Assembly: GCA_015688915.1 (NCBI GenBank)
Contig: JAATGX010000100.1
Span: 1-7,341 of the forward strand
Direction of reading: 5' to 3'
From: Desulfuromonadales bacterium
GTDB taxonomy: Bacteria; Desulfobacterota; Desulfuromonadia; Geobacterales; Pseudopelobacteraceae
Length of the DNA stretch: 7,341 nucleotides
Below are positions 5,977 to 7,341 of the stretch, piece after piece. Each line of letters begins with the position of its first letter. Position 1 is the first letter of the stretch. Below the pieces are notes generated by a model that ran no database searches, was not told the DNA's origin, and saw only the letters and a program-made list of their open reading frames with translations. A program made the position numbers and the translations under genes.

Positions 5977-7262
5977 CCGAAAAACAGGAAAAGGTACGAA
6001 CCGTTCTGGTGGTTGACGATACCCCGGAGAATACCTCGCTGCTAGAGGCGATTCTCTCCCCGGAGTACACCGTCAGGATCGCCACCAGGGGGAGCGAGGC
6101 TGTCCAAATCGCCCGGGAAACCCTGCCGGACCTCATCCTGCTCGATATCATGATGCCGGATATGGATGGCTATGACGTGTGCAGGGCCCTCAAGGCGGAC
6201 GCGGCCACGAAAAATATTCCGGTCATCTTTGTGACGGCCCTGCTCAATCCGGGGGATGAGGAGCGCGGATTCGAGGCGGGCGGCGCGGACTACCTCACAA
6301 AGCCGGTCGTCGGCGCGATCGTGCGCGTCCGCGTCAAGGCCCACCTGGCGCTGAGCGAGGCGCAGGACGAACTGGAGGAGTGGAACAGCAACCTCAAAAA
6401 GCGGCTGTTGCAGAGCATCGCGAACATACGCGCAAGGACCGAGGCGCTCATGTCCGCGGAGGAACGGGCTGCCGGGCTGCAAAGGTACGTGCAGAGCGTG
6501 GAGCTGTTGTCCGGGGTTTTCGAACTGATGGAAGACCGCTTCGGCGTCTGTTCCCGGGCGGTCAGCGAGTTGGCCGGGGATGCGGCTCGCAAGATGAAGC
6601 TCTCCGCGGAGGATGTGGCAAAGGTCAGGCTGGCCGGGCTGCTGCACAATGCCGGGACCCTCGGAACCCGACGGGGCTCGTCGGATAAGCACGAATCCGA
6701 GATGACGGATAACGAACTGAAGGAATTTCACGCCCATCCCGTGCGGGGGCAGGAACTGTTCACGGCGCTCGAAGAACTCCGGGATGTGGGGCTCATGGTG
6801 CGCGGCCATCACGAAGCCTACAACGGGAGCGGTTTTCCCGATGGGCTGAAAGAAGACGACATCCCCCTCGGCGCCCGCCTGGTAGCCATGGCGGCCGTCA
6901 TCGAACGCGCGGCAAGCTCCGTATCGTGCGAGCGTGACGAGTACGCGCTCATGAGTGCCCGCCTTCAAGCCGGCTCCCTGCTCGACCCCCGGCTGATTTC
7001 ATATTTTACGATGATCACCCGCATCCTGTATTTCAAGAAGAAAAAGTCGGACACGACCGGCGAGGTCGAGGTCCCGCCGGGTGAGCTGATCTCCGGCATG
7101 CAACTTTCGCGGGATTTTTCCAGTGCCACCGGGGTGCTGCTGCTCCAGAAGGGGGACACGCTGGACTCCGCCGGTATTGAGCTCATTCGCCGCAACAGCC
7201 GGCTGAATCAAACGCCGGAAGGGGGGGTGTGGATGTACGTCGGCAGTGCGAATTCGACATGA
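5973..7262 (+). CDS. Response regulator with degenerate HD-GYP-like domain, probably catalytically inactive
   Basis: The 429-residue protein starts with an intact REC domain (about 10-125: D15/D16, D58, K110). A long charged helical stretch, probably coiled coil, follows at about 125-180. The HD-GYP-like domain (about 185-330) keeps the fold signature HHEAYNGSGFP at 279-289, with GFP replacing GYP, but has lost other key positions. The first metal histidine is C193 (CSRAV where HSRRV-type is usual). The HD pair reads H225-N226, with T229 in place of the conserved lysine. The late ADxxDA aspartates are A308 and E311. I infer no phosphodiesterase activity, though it could still bind nucleotide or a partner. 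A C-terminal module (about 366-412, GELISGMQLSRDF...GVLLLQKGDTL) resembles the small beta-rich domain seen in some HD-type signalling proteins. The gene overlaps the active HD-GYP gene by ATGA, with its ribosome binding site AGGGGG at 5962-5967. Confidence 0.91.
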   Translation: MTEKQEKVRTVLVVDDTPENTSLLEAILSPEYTVRIATRGSEAVQIARETLPDLILLDIMMPDMDGYDVCRALKADAATKNIPVIFVTALLNPGDEERGFEAGGADYLTKPVVGAIVRVRVKAHLALSEAQDELEEWNSNLKKRLLQSIANIRARTEALMSAEERAAGLQRYVQSVELLSGVFELMEDRFGVCSRAVSELAGDAARKMKLSAEDVAKVRLAGLLHNAGTLGTRRGSSDKHESEMTDNELKEFHAHPVRGQELFTALEELRDVGLMVRGHHEAYNGSGFPDGLKEDDIPLGARLVAMAAVIERAASSVSCERDEYALMSARLQAGSLLDPRLISYFTMITRILYFKKKKSDTTGEVEVPPGELISGMQLSRDFSSATGVLLLQKGDTLDSAGIELIRRNSRLNQTPEGGVWMYVGSANST

Positions 7263-7280
7263 TACGTAGTTGGTTTCCTG

Positions 7281-7312
7281 GTGAGCGCTGATCTTCCGCT
7301 ACCAGCGCTCAC
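7281..7312 (+). terminator. Perfect 10-bp inverted repeat after the last gene, possible terminator
   Basis: GTGAGCGCTG (7281-7290) and its exact reverse complement (7303-7312) flank a 12-nt loop. The hairpin starts 18 nt after the stop codon at 7262, where a terminator would be expected. No T-run follows the stem, so it is not a classical intrinsic terminator. Each arm contains the small palindrome AGCGCT, so it could instead be a protein-binding site or an mRNA 3'-end stabiliser. Confidence 0.5.
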
Positions 7313-7320
7313 GTGACAAG

Positions 7321-7341
7321 TCCCCCTTTGAAAAAGGGGGA
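7321..7341 (+). repeat. Second perfect hairpin, C-run/G-run element cut by the window edge
   Basis: TCCCCCTTT (7321-7329) and its exact reverse complement (7333-7341) are separated by GAA, giving a 9-bp stem with a 3-nt loop. Very similar C5T3/A3G5 hairpins are, to my recollection, dispersed intergenic repeats in several proteobacterial genomes, sometimes as part of larger mobile-like elements. The element probably continues past the window end. It could also add to transcription termination if a T-run follows. Confidence 0.55.

Noticed and set aside
1..7341. CRISPR arrays, tRNA or rRNA genes, transposases, phage or defence genes
   Set aside because: No regularly spaced repeats, RNA gene signatures or such protein domains were seen. 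Nearly all the sequence is signalling genes.

Overview
The window is a single, densely packed, plus-strand run of six signal-transduction genes. Base composition is GC-rich. The domain repertoire (PAS/histidine kinases, REC-DUF1003, REC-HD-GYP) and Shine-Dalgarno-led overlapping genes point to a free-living Gram-negative bacterium. A member of the Pseudomonadota, possibly a betaproteobacterium, is my best guess, but no taxonomic marker gene is present.

Layout. (1) 1-1470: 3' part of a PAS-PAS-HisKA-HATPase histidine kinase, probably cut by the window edge. (2) 1445-1825: a stand-alone receiver. (3) 1822-3414: a hybrid kinase with a receiver at each end (REC-HisKA-HATPase-REC). (4) 3411-4382: a receiver fused to a two-helix DUF1003 membrane domain. 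(5) 4453-5976: a receiver, an unassigned middle region and an intact HD-GYP cyclic-di-GMP phosphodiesterase domain. (6) 5973-7262: a receiver fused to an HD-GYP-like domain that has lost most of its metal-site residues. The gene 1/gene 2 pair overlaps by 26 nt. Gene pairs 2/3, 3/4 and 5/6 all overlap by ATGA. The only gap between genes is 70 nt, before gene 5. After gene 6 come two perfect inverted repeats, the second ending exactly at the window edge.

How the genes may work together (inference): two kinases and six receiver domains are encoded in one transcription unit with no DNA-binding output domain. The outputs visible are a membrane domain, an active-looking c-di-GMP hydrolase and a probably inactive partner of it. 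This looks like a post-transcriptional phosphorelay that controls local c-di-GMP turnover, possibly near the membrane. No HPt domain and no GGDEF cyclase are present in the window.

Points most worth following are the REC-DUF1003 fusion, the paired intact and degenerate HD-GYP proteins, and the receiver domain shared by genes 3 and 5. That shared receiver contains an 86-nt tract with no mismatches inside flanks that are only about 81-84% identical, which suggests gene conversion.
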